Numbered from the stretch's first letter, positions 1 through 7,046 are shown. The stretch: DNA of 10,819 nt from an uncultured Erysipelotrichaceae bacterium (GCA_902795875.1 CADBND010000209.1:1-10819), one strand, 5' to 3'. Numbers and translations are program-made. Notes: generated by a model not told the origin, from the letters alone.

Positions 1-86
1 CGGACGATCCGGGAACTGGGATCTTTCAGATATTCTGAGTTTAATCCATCGAGCTGTTTCGTGCTGATGGAACGGAATTTTCTCAT
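1..86 (-). CDS. N-terminus of a gene cut by the window edge; possibly aminopeptidase C
   Basis: An open minus-strand frame runs off the left edge, giving 28 complete codons. It starts MRKFRSISTKQL and continues with a stretch ending KDPSSRIV. I chose the ATG at 86 because an AAGGA Shine-Dalgarno core (95-99) lies 8 nt upstream of it; the other in-frame ATG at 92 sits almost on top of that site. The pattern of a short helix followed by 'DP..RIV' resembles the start of C1-family aminopeptidase C (PepC, bleomycin hydrolase type), a cytoplasmic cysteine peptidase. The catalytic residues lie outside the window, so that name is only a suggestion. The gene is divergent from uvrB. I am fairly sure it is a real gene and unsure of its product. 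Confidence 0.6.
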   Translation of the reverse strand, partial: MRKFRSISTKQLDGLNSEYLKDPSSRIV

Positions 87-111
87 TTTCATCTTCCTTC
101 TTTCTGAAATA

Positions 112-117
112 ATGATA
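112..117 (-). promoter_or_regulatory. Extended -10 box of the left-edge minus-strand gene
   Basis: Read on the minus strand, the sequence is TGGTATCAT: a TGn extension followed by TATCAT, which matches TATAAT at 5 of 6 positions. No good -35 is visible, which is tolerable for an extended -10. The predicted start is near 105, giving a 5' leader of about 19 nt that contains the AAGGA site. This gene is therefore leadered, unlike divergent uvrB. Confidence 0.45.
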
Positions 118-144
118 CCACCGATAAAGGATATCTTTTGGCTG

Positions 145-150
145 TATAAT
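145..150 (+). promoter_or_regulatory. uvrB -10 box directly before the start codon
   Basis: A perfect TATAAT ends 7 nt before the uvrB ATG at 158. Normal spacing puts transcription start at 157-158, so the mRNA would begin at, or one base before, the start codon. The -35 is weak: CCGATA at 121-126 has an 18-nt spacer and 3 of 6 matches. An AGGG at 152-155 is too close to the ATG to be a normal Shine-Dalgarno site. Confidence 0.6.
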
Positions 151-157
151 TAGGGAT

Positions 158-2131
158 ATGGAAGAGAAACTGTTTAAGATACATTCTGACTATAAACCGA
201 TGGGCGATCAGCCTGCTGCCATCGACGCTTTGGTGAAAGGCCTTGAGGAAGGCAAACACGAACAGGTATTGCTTGGTGCTACCGGTACCGGAAAGACGTT
301 CACGATCGCCAATGCCATTGAAAAAGTGAATAAGCCTACGCTGGTCTTCGCCCACAATAAAACACTGGCAGGACAGCTTTATTCGGAATTCAAGGCACTT
401 TTTCCAGACAATGCGGTGGAATACTTCATCTCCAACTTCGATTTTTATCAGCCTGAAGCCTATATGCCCAAGACCGATACCTACATCGAAAAGAATGCTG
501 TGACAAACGATGAGATCGATATGCTCAGGATGTCCGCATACAATTCTCTTCTTGAAAGAAGGGATGTCATCGTCGTGGCTTCTGTCGCCTGTATCTATGC
601 CGGAAGCAATCCCGAAGACTATAAGGAGATGTTTTTCTCTTTGAAAGTCGGAGAGGTCATCGACAGGCAGGATCTGATCAAGCGTCTCATCGTTATGCAG
701 TATCAGCGCAACGACATCGATAAACTTAGAGGTACCTTCTCTGTCAAGGGCGATGTGATCGAGATCTGTCCGGGACATACGGACAAGTTCATCATCCGGG
801 TGGAGATGTATGATGATGAGGTGGAAAGGATCACTGAGATCGATCCGCTCACGAAGAACGTGCAGAACGGTTATACCGTTTACTCTTTCTTCCCGGCCAG
901 CGGTTATGCCCGTGACCGTGACGATCTGCAGATCGCCTGTGACAATATCGAGATCGAATTGGAGGAAAGGCTCAAGTATTTCAAAGAGAAAGGCAAGATG
1001 CTGGAATACGAGCGGCTCGAGCAGCGCTGCCGTTACGACATCGAAGCTTTACGTGAGATGGGCATGTGCTCAGGTATCGAGAACTATGCCATGCATATCG
1101 ATCATCGTGTTCCGGGACAGAGGCCTTATAACCTTTTTGATTATTTCGGTGATGATTTTCTGATCGTCGTGGACGAATCGCACGTTTCTCTGCCGCAGAT
1201 AAGGGGTATGTACAATGGTGACCATCAGCGCAAACTGACTCTGGTGGAATATGGATTCCGCCTTCCCAGCGCTTTGGAAAACAGGCCGATGACTTTCGAA
1301 GAGTGGGAGGAACTCAATGCTCCCCGCATATACATGTCGGCGACGCCCGGAGATTACGAACTCGAAAGGGGAGGCAAGCCGATCGAACAACTGATAAGAC
1401 CGACAGGCCTGCTTGATCCTTTGATCGAAGTGCGAAAGACTTCCGGACAGATCGATGATCTTATGGAAGAGATAAGAAAGAATATCGAGAAAAACGAGAG
1501 GACTTTGGTCACGACTCTGACCGTCAAGATGGCTGAAGATCTGACCGATTATCTCAAGAAAGCGAATTTCAAGGTCGCTTATCTGCACCATGAGACCAAG
1601 ACGCTGGAACGTTCGGAGATCATCCACGACCTTAGAGCGGGTGTTTACGATGTCCTGGTCGGCATCAACCTTTTAAGGGAAGGTCTTGACCTGCCAGAAG
1701 TGTCTCTGATTGCCATACTGGATGCGGATAAGGAAGGCTTTTTACGCTCTTCGCGTTCCCTGATCCAGACGATCGGCCGTGCCGCAAGAAATGAAAACGG
1801 CCGTGTCATCATGTATGCTGACCAGATCACCGATTCGATGCGTATTGCGATCGACGAAACGAAACGTAGAAGAGCGATACAGGAAAAATACAACGAAGAA
1901 AATCATATCGTTCCGCGTTCGATACGCAAGGAACTCAACGAGGTCATCCACTCCAAAGAGACACGCGAGATGTCGAAGAAGTATCGCGAGAAACACAGAC
2001 ACAGCAAAGCCGAGAAGGAGAAGATGATGGCTTCCATCGAGGCGGAGATGAGACAGGCTGCGAAACAGCTCAATTTCGAAAGGGCTGCTGAACTGCGTGA
2101 TATCCTTTATGAACTGCGCGATGAACAGTGA
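158..2131 (+). CDS. uvrB: UvrABC excinuclease subunit B
   Basis: UvrB is the damage-verifying helicase-like subunit of nucleotide excision repair; it is loaded by UvrA and recruits UvrC to cut the damaged strand. The protein has 657 residues, normal for the family. Visible parts are the Walker A motif GATGTGKT (40-47), the beta-hairpin region (88-102), the VDESHV Walker B-type motif (338-343), the helicase motif MSATPG (393-398), GINLLREGLDLPE (502-514), the QTIGRAARN motif (537-545) and a C-terminal UVR motif (about 627-650) that binds UvrC. The hairpin reads SNFDFYQPEAY where the family usually has SYYDYYQPEAY, so three of four conserved tyrosines are replaced. uvrA, a common downstream partner, is not adjacent. 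No terminator is visible after the stop, so readthrough into rapZ is possible. The N-terminal sequence fits the family start. Confidence 0.98.
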   Translation: MEEKLFKIHSDYKPMGDQPAAIDALVKGLEEGKHEQVLLGATGTGKTFTIANAIEKVNKPTLVFAHNKTLAGQLYSEFKALFPDNAVEYFISNFDFYQPEAYMPKTDTYIEKNAVTNDEIDMLRMSAYNSLLERRDVIVVASVACIYAGSNPEDYKEMFFSLKVGEVIDRQDLIKRLIVMQYQRNDIDKLRGTFSVKGDVIEICPGHTDKFIIRVEMYDDEVERITEIDPLTKNVQNGYTVYSFFPASGYARDRDDLQIACDNIEIELEERLKYFKEKGKMLEYERLEQRCRYDIEALREMGMCSGIENYAMHIDHRVPGQRPYNLFDYFGDDFLIVVDESHVSLPQIRGMYNGDHQRKLTLVEYGFRLPSALENRPMTFEEWEELNAPRIYMSATPGDYELERGGKPIEQLIRPTGLLDPLIEVRKTSGQIDDLMEEIRKNIEKNERTLVTTLTVKMAEDLTDYLKKANFKVAYLHHETKTLERSEIIHDLRAGVYDVLVGINLLREGLDLPEVSLIAILDADKEGFLRSSRSLIQTIGRAARNENGRVIMYADQITDSMRIAIDETKRRRAIQEKYNEENHIVPRSIRKELNEVIHSKETREMSKKYREKHRHSKAEKEKMMASIEAEMRQAAKQLNFERAAELRDILYELRDEQ

Positions 2132-2147
2132 GAAACAAAAATGTAAA

Positions 2148-2176
2148 ATGACACACCATAGAATGTGGGATATAAT
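2148..2176 (+). promoter_or_regulatory. Promoter of the rapZ operon
   Basis: ATGACA at 2148-2153 (5 of 6 to TTGACA), a 17-nt spacer, and a perfect TATAAT at 2171-2176 make a near-consensus vegetative promoter in the short gap after uvrB. Six nt separate the -10 from the rapZ ATG at 2183, so predicted +1 is the A of the start codon. No Shine-Dalgarno sequence fits between. This is one of the two best-supported leaderless starts in the window. Confidence 0.8.
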
Positions 2177-2182
2177 TGAATC

Positions 2183-3025
2183 ATGAAGAAACTGGTACTG
2201 ATAAGCGGTATCTCCGGAGCCGGAAAATCGACGGCAGCCAATATCCTGGAGGATATGGGCTACACCTGTATCGACCAGTATCCTGCGGAACTGATCCCCG
2301 ATCTTCTTGAACTGATCCGGAAAGACGATTCGATCAAGTACGACAAGGTTGCCCTGTCGATCGGGATCAACGAGCTGGATAACTACTACAATCTGCTTGC
2401 GAATTCGGAATTCAAGCCGCAGCTGATTCTGCTGGATGCGGATAAGGAAACGATCATCAACCGTTATAAGTTCACGCGTCGTGTGCATCCTTTGATCGTG
2501 TCGAATGCTGCTGCAACTTTGGAAGAAGCAGTCGACAATGAGATGGCCATTCTGGAGAAATTCAAGAAAAGGAATGTTCATATCATCGATACCGACGATC
2601 TGTCTGCCAAGAAACTGAAGGCTAAGCTCGATATGATACTGGACTACAGCGATTTCAACAATCTGGCGATCACTTTCGAGTCTTTTGGCTACAAATACGG
2701 TCTTCCCGATGATGCGGATGTCGTTCTGGATGTGAGGATGCTGGAAAATCCTTATTATGTGCCCAAACTGAAAAACAAGACCGGTAACGATAAAGCAGTG
2801 CGGGAGTATGTCCTGAATTCGAAACTGACACAGCGCTACCTCAAAAAGGCCATTGCCTATCTGGATTTCATGTTCAAAGCCTATGATAATGAAGAGAAAA
2901 GGCACCTGACGATCTGCATAGGATGTACAGGCGGACAGCACAGGAGCGTGACGATCGCCAATTATCTTTATCGGTATTATAAGGAAAAGTACATGTGCTA
3001 TCTGGCACACAGGGAGCTTAAATAA
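2183..3025 (+). CDS. rapZ: RapZ/YvcJ family nucleotide-binding protein
   Basis: RapZ (YvcJ in Bacillus) is a cytoplasmic P-loop protein that binds and hydrolyses nucleotides. In E. coli it senses glucosamine-6-phosphate and controls decay of the GlmZ small RNA; the role in Firmicutes is less clear. The 280 residues include the Walker A motif GISGAGKS (9-16), DADKETIINRYKFTRRVHPL (85-104), a conserved stretch ending YGLPDDADVVLDVR (172-185) and the C-terminal signature GCTGGQHRSV (247-256). The usual VDNLP after the P-loop is IDQYP here (30-34). It is the first gene of the operon rapZ-yvcK-whiA-dehydrogenase. It has its own promoter with no 5' leader, and its TAA overlaps the yvcK ATG by one base. 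The family call is secure; the detailed role is not. Confidence 0.95.
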   Translation: MKKLVLISGISGAGKSTAANILEDMGYTCIDQYPAELIPDLLELIRKDDSIKYDKVALSIGINELDNYYNLLANSEFKPQLILLDADKETIINRYKFTRRVHPLIVSNAAATLEEAVDNEMAILEKFKKRNVHIIDTDDLSAKKLKAKLDMILDYSDFNNLAITFESFGYKYGLPDDADVVLDVRMLENPYYVPKLKNKTGNDKAVREYVLNSKLTQRYLKKAIAYLDFMFKAYDNEEKRHLTICIGCTGGQHRSVTIANYLYRYYKEKYMCYLAHRELK

Positions 3026-3951
3026 TGAAGAATGTCGTAGCGATCGGCGGAGGACACGGTCTTTCTGCGATCTTGAGCGGTATCAGAAAGATCGAAGATA
3101 TCCGTATCTCCGCGATCGTGACAGTCGCCGATGACGGCGGTTCGACGGGGCGTTTAAGAAAACGCTATACGATCCCGGCGATGGGTGATATCCGAAACGT
3201 CATACTGGCTTTGTCGGATTCGGAGCCTCTTTTGCATGACCTGATGAATTACCGTTTTGAAGGGGAGGACAACATGGATATCGCCGGCCATTCGCTTGGC
3301 AATCTCATCCTGACTGCTCTGACCAACATGACCGGATCCTTCAATGAGGCGATCCGGATCACTTCCTCGATGCTGCAGACAAGAGGGAAGATCATTCCTT
3401 CCACACTGGAAAACGTCTATCTGATGGCGCTCATGGATGACGATACGATCGTAAAGGGCGAAGCCAATATCCCCAGCCTCATTCATAATATTGAGAAGGT
3501 CTTCTATCAGGAAGAAGTCCACGCCAACAAGGAGGCAGTCGAGGCGATCGAATCTGCCGATCTGATCATATACGGTATCGGTTCCTTATATACTTCGATC
3601 CTTCCCAATACGATCATTCCCGGCATCAATGCCGCTTTGAATGCGACACATGCAAAAAGGATCTATATCGCCAATTGCATGACTCAGTCCAATGAGACTT
3701 ACAATTACGATCTGCACGATCATCTTGAGGCGTTCCGGAAGCATGATACTCCGGTCGACCAGGTGATCATGCATAACGATACGATACCGGAGAGCATCCT
3801 GAACCGCTATCAGCGTCAGAATTCCATCGAAGTGGTGGATCATGGTGACTGCGGCATCGAAGTATTGAAAACGCAGATGCTGCGCTTTGACGGAAATCTT
3901 GTACGACATGATCCTGCCAGGATCAAAGATGTGATCGAGAGGATACTCTGA
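3025..3951 (+). CDS. yvcK: YvcK/CofD-like protein (gluconeogenesis factor)
   Basis: YvcK is a cytoplasmic protein of the CofD-like fold. In Bacillus it binds UDP-N-acetylglucosamine and is needed for normal cell shape and growth on gluconeogenic carbon sources. The 308 residues contain GGGHGLS (8-14), ADDGGSTGRLR (35-45), GDIRN (54-58), GHSLGNL (88-94), GIGSLYTSILPN (184-195) and CMTQSNET (218-225), all in family order. Length is close to the usual 310-330. The ATG shares one base with the rapZ stop (TAATG), and an AGGGAG Shine-Dalgarno site at 3011-3016 lies 8 nt upstream, so translation is probably coupled to rapZ. Its own stop overlaps whiA as TGATG. Confidence 0.95.
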   Translation: MKNVVAIGGGHGLSAILSGIRKIEDIRISAIVTVADDGGSTGRLRKRYTIPAMGDIRNVILALSDSEPLLHDLMNYRFEGEDNMDIAGHSLGNLILTALTNMTGSFNEAIRITSSMLQTRGKIIPSTLENVYLMALMDDDTIVKGEANIPSLIHNIEKVFYQEEVHANKEAVEAIESADLIIYGIGSLYTSILPNTIIPGINAALNATHAKRIYIANCMTQSNETYNYDLHDHLEAFRKHDTPVDQVIMHNDTIPESILNRYQRQNSIEVVDHGDCGIEVLKTQMLRFDGNLVRHDPARIKDVIERIL

Positions 3952-4889
3952 TGTCTTTTTCCACGGATATCAAGCAGGAGATCGCCAACGCTTCTTTGGA
4001 AAAGCATTGTCAAAGAGCACAGCTTTCGGCCTTGATCCTGCTGACAAGCTCTCTTACGATATCACAGGGAAACATGGGGATAATCGTACGCAGTGAATCA
4101 CCCACCACCTGTAAACGGGCTATGTTTCTGCTCAAAACGCTTTTCGATGTCGACACTTCCCTGAAAGTGATGCGTAAGACCAATTTGAAGAAAAACAACG
4201 TCTATACGATTGAGATCGAGAAGGACGGAAGAAAGATCCTTGAAGAACTTGGGCTCTTCTCACAAAGAGGGCTGGAGTCACATCCGGGTTATGAGGTCTT
4301 GATGCGTAACTGCTGTGCAGCTTCTTATCTTGCGGGAGCTTTTCTGGCATACGGTTCCTGCAACGATCCACACAATCCCAACTATCATCTGGAGATCTCT
4401 TTGCAGGAGATCGAGGATGCCAATTTCATCGTCAAGCTGATCTCCCGTTTCGATATGCAGGCAAAGATCGTCAAGCGCAGAAACAATTATGTCGTCTATC
4501 TCAAAAAGGCGGATTATGTTTCCAATTTCCTGGCTCTGATCGGTGCACATGATGCGATGATGCGTTTTGAAGATGAACGGATCGCCCGTGATCTCAAGAA
4601 TTCGGTCTCCCGGATCGATAACTGTGAGATCGCCAACGTCGAGAAAAGCATACGGGCAGGACAAAAACAGGTCGAAGATATCGAGACGATCCGGATGGCC
4701 GGCAAACTGGAAAAGCTTCCCGAGAAACTGCGCAACGTGGCTGAGATCCGTTTGACGCTTCCGGAAGCATCTTTGGTGGAATTGTGTAAAGCATATCAGA
4801 AAAAATACGGTGAGACCATTTCGAAATCGGGTATGAAGCACCGTTTGAATAAGATAGGATCCTATGCGGAATCCATGGAGGAACAGTGA
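3951..4889 (+). CDS. whiA: Sporulation/division transcription regulator WhiA
   Basis: WhiA proteins combine a degenerate LAGLIDADG homing-endonuclease fold with a C-terminal helix-turn-helix. They control sporulation septation in Streptomyces and affect division and chromosome segregation in Bacillus. The 312 residues show the degenerate endonuclease motif YLAGAFLAYGS (126-136), a central NCEIANVEKS segment (224-233), and the helix-turn-helix region NVAEIRLTLPEASLVELC (262-279) with ISKSGMKHRLNKI (290-302). The acidic residue of true LAGLIDADG nucleases is absent, as is normal for WhiA. The start overlaps the yvcK stop (TGATG), with GAGAGG at 3937-3942 as Shine-Dalgarno site 8 nt upstream. 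The stop overlaps the next gene the same way. The rapZ-yvcK-whiA order is a conserved Gram-positive block. Confidence 0.96.
   Translation: MSFSTDIKQEIANASLEKHCQRAQLSALILLTSSLTISQGNMGIIVRSESPTTCKRAMFLLKTLFDVDTSLKVMRKTNLKKNNVYTIEIEKDGRKILEELGLFSQRGLESHPGYEVLMRNCCAASYLAGAFLAYGSCNDPHNPNYHLEISLQEIEDANFIVKLISRFDMQAKIVKRRNNYVVYLKKADYVSNFLALIGAHDAMMRFEDERIARDLKNSVSRIDNCEIANVEKSIRAGQKQVEDIETIRMAGKLEKLPEKLRNVAEIRLTLPEASLVELCKAYQKKYGETISKSGMKHRLNKIGSYAESMEEQ
4877..4881 (+). promoter_or_regulatory. Shine-Dalgarno site that fixes the dehydrogenase start
   Basis: GGAGG lies inside the last whiA codons, 7 nt before ATG 4889 and only 4 nt before the in-frame GTG at 4886. The spacing favours ATG 4889, which also gives the TGATG overlap seen at the yvcK/whiA junction. 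Confidence 0.7.
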
Positions 4890-5674
4890 TGAGAGTTGTT
4901 TTGGTTACCGGTGCCTCGGGCGGGATCGGAAAGGAATTTGCGAGACAGTTTGCCTACAGGGGCTATGACCTCTTTCTTGTCGCAAGAAGAGAAGAGGAAC
5001 TGAAGAAGATCAAAGAGGAATTCGTCGAAGAGTATAAAGTGAACGTCGAATATCTGGCTTGCGACATCGCGAAAGATCCCGACAGGGTCTACGAATACAG
5101 CAAGGAGAAAGGCTTCCATGTTGCAGTCCTTGTGAACAATGCCGGATATGGTGATTATACGAGTTTCATCAATGCGGATCTGGAGAAACTGCAGGGCATG
5201 ATCGATCTCAATGATAAGGCCTTAGTCACATTGACTTATCGTTTTCTCAAGGAGATGAAAAAGGACGGATATGGCCACATCATCAATGTCGGTTCGGTGG
5301 CATCCTTCATGCCGGGACCGTATATGGCAGTCTATTATGCGACAAAGGCCTTTGTGATGAGTTTCTCTATGGCTTTGCGGGAAGAACTCAGGGGAGAAAA
5401 CATAAAAGTTTCCGTTTTATGTCCGGGACCGGTCCGTTCTGATTTCTGGAAGGTCGCGGATGCAGACAAGACAGCGATGAATACATCGCGTTTCTCCCGC
5501 AGTACCATCGATGCGGCGAAGAGCGGCTATTCCCTGTTTGAAAGCGGAAAGGCTTATGTGGTCGACGGAGAATTGAACAAAGCCCTTGTATTTGCGGCCA
5601 GACATCTGCCGCTGGAGATCTGTGCTAGACTGGTAGGAAAGATACAGAAAAGTGTGAAAGGAAAGGCTGAATGA
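4889..5674 (+). CDS. Short-chain dehydrogenase/reductase, substrate unknown
   Basis: This is a classical SDR oxidoreductase with a Rossmann fold using NAD(H) or NADP(H). The 261 residues show the dinucleotide-binding motif TGASGGIG (7-14), D59-I60 after the third strand, NNAG (83-86), the catalytic Ser136 and the pair Tyr149/Lys153 in YYATK, followed by the usual CPGPV (178-182). Arg33-Arg34 at the end of the second strand hints at NADP(H) preference. The C-terminal half resembles the DltE/YqjQ-like SDR group, but the substrate cannot be read from sequence. It is the last gene of the rapZ operon; in Bacillus the gene after whiA is crh instead. The stop codon lies in the loop of a terminator hairpin, and the gene meets rlmA tail to tail with no gap. 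Confidence 0.92.
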   Translation: MRVVLVTGASGGIGKEFARQFAYRGYDLFLVARREEELKKIKEEFVEEYKVNVEYLACDIAKDPDRVYEYSKEKGFHVAVLVNNAGYGDYTSFINADLEKLQGMIDLNDKALVTLTYRFLKEMKKDGYGHIINVGSVASFMPGPYMAVYYATKAFVMSFSMALREELRGENIKVSVLCPGPVRSDFWKVADADKTAMNTSRFSRSTIDAAKSGYSLFESGKAYVVDGELNKALVFAARHLPLEICARLVGKIQKSVKGKAE

Positions 5675-5686
5675 TCAGCCTTTTTT
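5662..5686 (+). terminator. Terminator made from the 3' ends of two convergent genes
   Basis: AAAGGCTGA (5662-5670), loop ATGA (5671-5674), TCAGCCTTT (5675-5683), with the U-run TTTTTT at 5681-5686 on the plus strand. The stem has 9 base pairs. The dehydrogenase stop TGA (5672-5674) is in the loop, and the minus-strand rlmA stop occupies 5675-5677 in the stem. On the minus strand the trailing tract is TTTCCTTT, so it may also stop rlmA transcripts, less efficiently. Confidence 0.85.
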
Positions 5687-6445
5687 GAATATGTCGATGA
5701 TGAAACAGAACGAGATCTTTGTATTGCCTGCTTTTTCAAGTTTCTTTTTATCAGTTAATGATGTCGTGTTGTAATATGGGGTCATCATGAAAAGATCGCT
5801 CAGATCTTCCTTCGATACGGTCTTTTCTTCTTCGATCTTTATCTGATCTGTTCTTGTCAGACCTGAGATCACGACATCTTCTGCTTCGTTGAGATAAGGA
5901 TGATCATAGACGATCTGTTTGAGCTGCAGAAGGTGTCTTTTGTCCGGTCTGACCAGAATGAACGATCCGTCATCTTTCAGGATGCGGCAGATCTCTTTTC
6001 CGGCGATCGGTGCAAAGATCGTCACCACTTTGTCGCAGCACTTGTCTTCAAGAGGATCGTGAAAGATCGAATTGAGCAGATAGAGCGTATCTTTATCGCT
6101 TTTGGAAGCGATCTTAAGTCCCGATTTGGATAGATCGATCCCGATCTTGTCTTTGCAGCAGAAACGGGAAGTATAATAGCCTTCGCCGCACGCAAGATCG
6201 ACAAGAGAATCTCCTTCTTCCAGCAAGTCATTCACAGCTTCTGCCAGAAATGCGTAATAGCCCTTGTCGAGGAATCTTTTTCTGGCTTTGATCATATCGG
6301 GATTGTCGCCGGTGTTTTTTGAATCACGGCGGTTCAGGTTGAGATAGCCTTCCTTTGCGATATCGAAGTTGTGACCGCTTTCGCAGCGGTAGGACCGGTC
6401 TTTCTTATACAGCCTCTTTTTACATACAGGACACAAGATATTCAT
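5675..6445 (-). CDS. rlmA: 23S rRNA (guanine-N1) methyltransferase, RlmA family
   Basis: The RlmA family methylates N1 of G745 or G748 (E. coli numbering) in 23S rRNA helix 35, at the exit tunnel, using S-adenosylmethionine. The 256 residues begin with a zinc-binding module, C5-P-V-C8 ... C21-x3-H25, then FDIAKEGYLNL (27-37), the SAM motif LVDLACGEGYY (81-91), the family segment APIAGKEICRIL (145-156), RPDKRHLLQLK (166-176) and MTPYYNTTS (221-229). Sequence alone does not settle whether it modifies G745 or G748; members of the G748 type (TlrB) add to tylosin resistance. The ATG at 6445 follows a TATAAT by 6 nt, with no Shine-Dalgarno sequence. It is a single-gene unit, divergent from gmk and convergent with the dehydrogenase. 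Confidence 0.93.
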   Translation of the reverse strand: MNILCPVCKKRLYKKDRSYRCESGHNFDIAKEGYLNLNRRDSKNTGDNPDMIKARKRFLDKGYYAFLAEAVNDLLEEGDSLVDLACGEGYYTSRFCCKDKIGIDLSKSGLKIASKSDKDTLYLLNSIFHDPLEDKCCDKVVTIFAPIAGKEICRILKDDGSFILVRPDKRHLLQLKQIVYDHPYLNEAEDVVISGLTRTDQIKIEEEKTVSKEDLSDLFMMTPYYNTTSLTDKKKLEKAGNTKISFCFIIDIFKKG

Positions 6446-6451
6446 ATTAAT

Positions 6452-6457
6452 ATTATA
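6452..6457 (-). promoter_or_regulatory. rlmA -10 box directly before the start codon
   Basis: On the minus strand TATAAT is followed by ATTAAT (6 nt) and the rlmA ATG at 6445, so predicted +1 is the start codon itself. The -35 position (6475-6480, TATCCT) is poor and overlaps the gmk start codon by one base. Support is the perfect -10 and the lack of any Shine-Dalgarno sequence. Confidence 0.6.
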
Positions 6458-6467
6458 GATTTTATAG

Positions 6468-6473
6468 TAAAAT
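6468..6473 (+). promoter_or_regulatory. gmk -10 box directly before the start codon
   Basis: TAAAAT (5 of 6 to TATAAT) is followed by TAGGAT (6 nt) and the gmk ATG at 6480. The AGGA at 6475-6478 is one base from the ATG, too close for normal use. The ten bases ATAGTAAAAT (6464-6473) recur exactly at the ezrA promoter (7925-7934). No convincing -35 is seen; its place (6445-6450) falls at the start of rlmA. Confidence 0.55.
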
Positions 6474-6479
6474 TAGGAT

Positions 6480-7046
6480 ATGAAAAAAGGACTATTGATC
6501 GTTTTCAGCGGAGTGAGCGGTGTCGGAAAGGGAACGATCCTTTCGCAACTGATGCCGATGGAAGATCTGAATCTGGCCTATTCTATATCGATGACGACCA
6601 GGAAGCCGAGAGAGGGCGAGGTCGAAGGTGTGAACTATTTCTTCGTCAGCAAGAAACGTTTTCTCGAAGCTGTGAAAAACGGCGAACTGCTTGAACATGC
6701 GCGTTTCGTCGGAAATGATTACGGTACGCCCAAAGAATATGTGGAGAAGATGAGAGAAGCAGGGCGCAACGTGATCCTGGAGATCGAGATCAGAGGAGCG
6801 AAACAGGTGTTGGAGAAATGCCCTGATGCTTTGAGCATCTACATCGTTCCGCCTTCGATCGAAGAACTGGAAAGAAGGCTCAGAGAGCGCAGCTCGGAAG
6901 ATGAAGAGACGATCTTGAAGAGGATCTCGAAAGCGAAACAGGAACTGAAGGATATCGATTTCTACGAACATATCGTATGTAACGATGATCTTGATAAGGC
7001 AGTCGAAGAAGTCCGTCAGATCATTCTTGATGAGATGAACAAGTGA
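6480..7046 (+). CDS. gmk: Guanylate kinase
   Basis: Guanylate kinase makes GDP from GMP and ATP in the cytoplasm, an essential step to GTP and dGTP. The 188 residues are slightly shorter than the usual 195-210. Seen are the P-loop GVSGVGKGT (11-19), the GMP-binding stretch SISMTTRKPREGE (35-47) and GVNYFFVS (50-57), LEHARFVGNDYGTP (71-84), and the lid segment ERRLRERSSEDEETILKRI (131-149). The usual EIDVQGA motif reads EIEIRGA (101-107). Starting at MKKGLLIVFSG leaves no missing N-terminus. Gene order differs from many Firmicutes: rpoZ does not follow. The gene appears monocistronic, with a leaderless-type promoter and a stop codon in the loop of its own terminator. Confidence 0.97.
   Translation: MKKGLLIVFSGVSGVGKGTILSQLMPMEDLNLAYSISMTTRKPREGEVEGVNYFFVSKKRFLEAVKNGELLEHARFVGNDYGTPKEYVEKMREAGRNVILEIEIRGAKQVLEKCPDALSIYIVPPSIEELERRLRERSSEDEETILKRISKAKQELKDIDFYEHIVCNDDLDKAVEEVRQIILDEMNK

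Noticed and set aside
2132..2182. A terminator between uvrB and rapZ
   Set aside because: No hairpin with a U-run is visible, so uvrB transcripts may run on into rapZ in addition to the rapZ promoter.
1742..3010. A 422-codon open frame on the minus strand across the end of uvrB and most of rapZ
   Set aside because: It lies opposite two well-conserved genes, matches no family I recognise, and has no ribosome site at its start. Long antisense frames are expected from this codon usage.
4886..4888. GTG start for the dehydrogenase one codon earlier
   Set aside because: The spacing from GGAGG is only 4 nt, and ATG 4889 gives the TGATG overlap used at the whiA start.
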